Translations under genes and position numbers: made by a program
Origin: Dipylidium caninum
Lineage: Eukaryota; Platyhelminthes; Cestoda; Cyclophyllidea; Dipylidiidae
Direction of reading: 5' to 3'
DNA: 64,000 bases
NCBI GenBank assembly: GCA_017562135.1
Contig: QEYB01001637.1
Coordinates: forward strand, 44,879 to 108,878
The notes under the pieces: model-generated
What the model was told of the DNA's origin: nothing
Databases searched by the model: none
What the model saw: the letters and a program-made list of their open reading frames with translations, nothing else
Part shown: piece after piece, positions 60,953 through 64,000 of the stretch
Position numbering within the stretch: the first letter of the stretch is position 1
Layout of the letters: every line of letters starts with the position of its first letter

Positions 60953-61651
60953 GACCTGCACAGCACCCTCTTCACTCCCATGTTCCGCTGCACAACATTC
61001 CTCCTCCACTTCTTTCTCATCGCTCCTGACACTCGCCTGCACTGGCCGACTCTCACCAATCCTGCCCTAACACCTCCTCCCCCGTCCTTCCCTCCACAAC
61101 CGACCTCCTCGCCTCTCGCCTCTCGCCCTCCCCGTGACCGCATCTCTGCACTCCCACTCAACAACACTTCTCCTGTTGTCACCTTGCAACTCTCATCTCC
61201 GCTTCAACCCCACCACTCCGTTCTCCGCACACCACGCAGTACGGGCCTCCTAGGACACTGCTCTCCTCGACCACCAGCCCTCACCGGTACTACGTCTCCC
61301 CAACCCCACTCTCCGCATCAACAGCCGGCATTGTTGTGCACGAACACTGCCAGAGTGGCCAAACGAACGCCCGAGCATGCAAGCCTGCCAGCCTACGACT
61401 GAGAGTGGGATGGCTTTACCCAACAGACCCACTAGTAAAGGACTGCGCGCACACTGACCTCGTTGTCTGGTGTGTGCCCACTACGCCCCGAAGAATCACC
61501 AAGGGGAAGGACACTCACAATGGCTTCATACAAGCGAACCATGGTGCACCGCTCGCGCCGCGACGCTCATCGTCGCACCACCACTCCACCGTGTCGATTG
61601 TCCACAAGGGCAGGAAAGGGCAGGAGGCAGTCAAGTGAGGGAAAACACCGG

Positions 61652-61733
61652 TGGCAGCGGTGGGATTCGAACCCAACGCCTTTCGGACCGGTGCCTTAAA
61701 CGGCGCCTTAGACCCGCTCGGGACCACGCTACC
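61652..61733 (-). pseudogene. tRNA-Leu(AAG), copy 15, with indels
   Basis: Several single-base insertions and deletions disturb the T-stem, anticodon stem and D-arm. They could be genuine decay or sequence error. Confidence 0.8.
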
Positions 61734-61928
61734 TGCCCACCGCTCACCCCTCGAGCCCCACTACCGCCCCGACCACCGCGCTACTTCCACTAACTCCGTG
61801 GCATGACGACAACAACGGATTCCCTACTCACTCCCGCCCCACCTGAGGGGCAGGAATGCTCGCGCAGGAAGCTCTGTCATCGTCACGCTGCCAAAAGTGA
61901 CGAACCGGCGCCACGGCGAAAAACCAAC

Positions 61929-62005
61929 CGCCCCCGGGTGGGCTCGAAACCACCAACCTTTCGGTTAACAGCCCGAACGGCGCTAACCGATTGCGCCACG
62001 GAGGC
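61929..62005 (-). pseudogene. tRNA-Asn(GTT), copy 15, with three insertions
   Basis: 77 bases instead of 74: one extra base in the T-loop and two in the D/anticodon region. Confidence 0.8.
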
Positions 62006-62713
62006 GACCTGCACAGCACCCTCTTCACTCCCATGTTCCGCTGCACAACATTCCTCCTCCACCTTCTTTTCTCATGCTCCTGACACTCGCCTGCGACTGG
62101 CCGACTCTCACCAATCCTGCCTAACACCTCCTCCCCCGTCCTTCCCTCCACAACCGACCTCTCGCCTCTCGCCTCTCGCTCCCCGTGACCGCATCTCTGC
62201 ACTCCCACTCAACAACACTTCTCCTGTTGTCACTTGCAACTCTCTTCTCGCTTCAAAACCTCCACCACTCCGTTCTCCGCACACCACGCAGTACGGGCTC
62301 CTAGGACACTGCTCTCCTCGACCACAGCCCTCACCGGTACTTACGTCTACCCAACCCCCACTCCTCGCATCACACAGCCGGCATTGTTGTGCACGAACAC
62401 TGCCAGAGTGGCCAAAAAACGAACGCCCGAGCATAGCAAGCCTGCCAGCCTACGACTGAGAGTGGGATGGCTTACCCCAACAGACCACTAGTAAAGGACT
62501 GCGCGCACACTGACCACGTTGTCTTGGTGTGTGCCCACTACGCCCAGAAGAATCACCAAGGGAAGGACAACTCACAATGGCTTTCATACAAGCGAACCAT
62601 GTGCACCGCTGCCGCCGCGACGCTCATCGTCGCACCACCACTTGCCACCGTGTCGATTGTCCACAAGGGCAGGAAAATGGCAGAGAGGCAGTCAAGTGAG
62701 GGAAAACACCCGG

Positions 62714-62800
62714 TGGCAGCGGGTGGATTCGAACCCACGCCGCTTTCGGAACGGGCGGTGCCTTAAACCGGCGCCTTAGACCGCTCGGGACCACGCTACC
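62714..62800 (-). pseudogene. tRNA-Leu(AAG), copy 16, with indels
   Basis: 87 bases instead of 80. The T-stem, variable arm and D-arm are broken by insertions; the anticodon loop is still readable. Confidence 0.8.
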
Positions 62801-62987
62801 TGCCCACCGCTTCAACCCCTCGAGCCCCACTTACCCGACCACCGCTATCCACTAACGTCCGTGGCATGACGAACAACACGGATTTCCCTAACTCACTCCC
62901 GCCCACCCTGAGGGGCAGGAATGTCGCGCAGGAAGCTCTGTCATGCGTCACGCTGCAAGTTACGACCGGCGCCACGCGGAAAACAAC

Positions 62988-63058
62988 CGCCCGCGGGTGG
63001 CTCGGAACCACCAACTTTCGGTTAACAGCGAACGCGCTAACCGATTCGCCACGGAGGC
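62988..63058 (-). pseudogene. tRNA-Asn(GTT), copy 16, with deletions
   Basis: 71 bases. Deletions fall in the D-arm, T-arm and anticodon-proximal region; the anticodon loop remains. Confidence 0.8.
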
Positions 63059-63800
63059 GAACCTGCAGCAGCACCCTCTCAACTCCCATGTTCCGCTGCA
63101 CAACATTCCTCCTCCAGCTTTCATTTTCTATGCTCCTGACACTCGCCCTTGCATGGCCGACTCTTCACCAAATCCTGGCCCTAACACCTCCTCCCCACGT
63201 CCTTCCCTCCCACAACCGACCTCCTCGCCTCTCGCCTCTCGCTATCGCCTTGCTCTCGCCTCCCGTGAGCCGCATCTCTGCACTCCCACTCAACAACACT
63301 TCTCTGTTGTCAACCTTGCAAACTCTCATCTTCCGCTTCAACCCCACCACTCGTTTCTCCGCACACCACGCAGTAACGGGCTCCTAGGACACTGCTCTCA
63401 CTCCGACCACCAGCCCTCACCGGTACTACGGTCTCCCCCAACCCGCACTCTCCGCATCAAAACAGCCGCATTGTTGTGCAGCGAAACACTGCAGAGGGCC
63501 AACGAACGCCCGAGCATGCAAGCCTGCCAGCGCTAACGACTGAGAGTGGGAATGGCTTACACAACAGACCCACTAGTAAAAAGGACTGCGCGCACACTGA
63601 CTCCTCGTTGTCCTGGTGTGTGCCACACTACCCCCCGAAGATCACCAAGGGGAAAGGACACTCACAATGGCTTCATACAAGCGAACCATGGTGCACCGCT
63701 CGCAGCCGCGCGCTCATCGTCGCAACCACCACTCCACGTGTCGATTGTCCACAAGGGCAGGAAAGGGCAAGGAGGCAGTCAAGTGAGGGAAAACACCCGG

Positions 63801-63877
63801 TGGCAGAGATAGGGCTTGCGAACCCCGCTTTGGACCGGTGCCCTTAGAACCGGCGCCTTAGGATCGGGCACGCTACC
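63801..63877 (-). pseudogene. tRNA-Leu copy 17, strongly degraded
   Basis: Only the 3' acceptor start (TGGCAG complement), parts of the anticodon stem and the 5' acceptor end are recognisable. The anticodon region itself is altered. Confidence 0.75.
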
Positions 63878-64000
63878 TGCCGTCACCCTCGAGCCCCCAC
63901 TACCGACCCCGACCACGCGCTACTTCTCACTAACTCCGTGGCATGACGACAACACGGATTCCCTACTCACTCCCCGCCCACCCTGAGGGCAGAATGTTCG

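Larger units (their letters stand above)
46625..64000 (-). repeat. Tandem array of about 1.03-kb units, each with tRNA-Leu(AAG) and tRNA-Asn(GTT)
   Basis: At least 16 full units plus partial ends; it continues beyond the window. Distances between successive tRNA-Leu starts are 1019, 1029, 1038, 1034, 1032, 1043, 1034, 1034, 1037, 1036, 1037, 1037, 1038, 1041, 1062 and 1087 bases. The left end is a partial unit starting at the CGCCTCTCGCCTCCCCGTGACC stretch near 46630. Each unit has Leu, about 185-220 bases of spacer, Asn, then about 660-710 bases of spacer. Both tRNAs are read from the minus strand. A TTTT pol III terminator lies about six bases past every clear Leu 3' end. Units from 48.2 to about 51.5 kb share one spacer version (CTGCCGCAGTGGGC) and those from about 54 kb another (ACTGCCAGAGTGGCC); units 1, 6 and 7 are mixed. 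No other RNA or protein gene was found in the spacer. Confidence 0.97.

Overview
The window is nuclear DNA of a small-genome animal, most probably a parasitic flatworm and more likely a tapeworm than a fluke. The evidence is multi-exon genes with GT-AG introns (several only 30-41 nt), metazoan-only families (P2X receptor, NR5 nuclear receptor, SMYD5, SVIP), no recognisable transposons in about 46 kb, and 3' splice sites lying just upstream of some start codons, as in spliced-leader trans-splicing. The species is inferred, not proven.

Layout, left to right. 0-3.8 kb holds weak candidates only (a SEFIR/TIR-like ORF and an orphan exon, both minus strand). 3.8-5.6 kb is an intronless P2X purinoceptor-like channel. 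7.4-8.4 kb is an intronless orphan type I membrane protein. 12.2-14.3 kb carries SMYD5 (two exons) followed on the same strand by SVIP, the small VCP/p97 inhibitor. 14.7-16.9 kb, minus strand, is a four-exon histidine acid phosphatase with a C-terminal hydrophobic anchor. 22.2-27.2 kb, minus strand, is a ten-exon M14 preprocarboxypeptidase with carboxypeptidase B-like specificity. 29.2-33.4 kb is an eight-exon cytochrome P450. 36.0-40.2 kb is an FTZ-F1/NR5-type nuclear receptor, tail-to-tail with a five-exon XRCC2-like RAD51 paralogue (40.3-41.2 kb) whose four introns are 30, 34, 34 and 41 nt. 41.9-44.4 kb, minus strand, is a probable Ig-like single-pass membrane protein.

From about 46.6 kb to the end of the window the sequence changes abruptly to a GC-rich tandem array of about 1.03-1.04 kb units. 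Each unit carries one tRNA-Leu(AAG) and one tRNA-Asn(GTT), both on the minus strand. I count 17 Leu and 16 Asn copies. Units between about 54 and 61 kb are nearly identical, the left-hand units form a diverged subfamily, and the last units (after about 61.6 kb) collect scattered single-base insertions and deletions. This array is the most unusual object in the window.

The protein-coding genes are ordinary unlinked flatworm genes and do not form one pathway. SMYD5-SVIP may be a co-transcribed, trans-spliced pair. Exon joins were made by eye from splice consensus, reading phase and family resemblance; several 5' ends are unresolved and are flagged as such.
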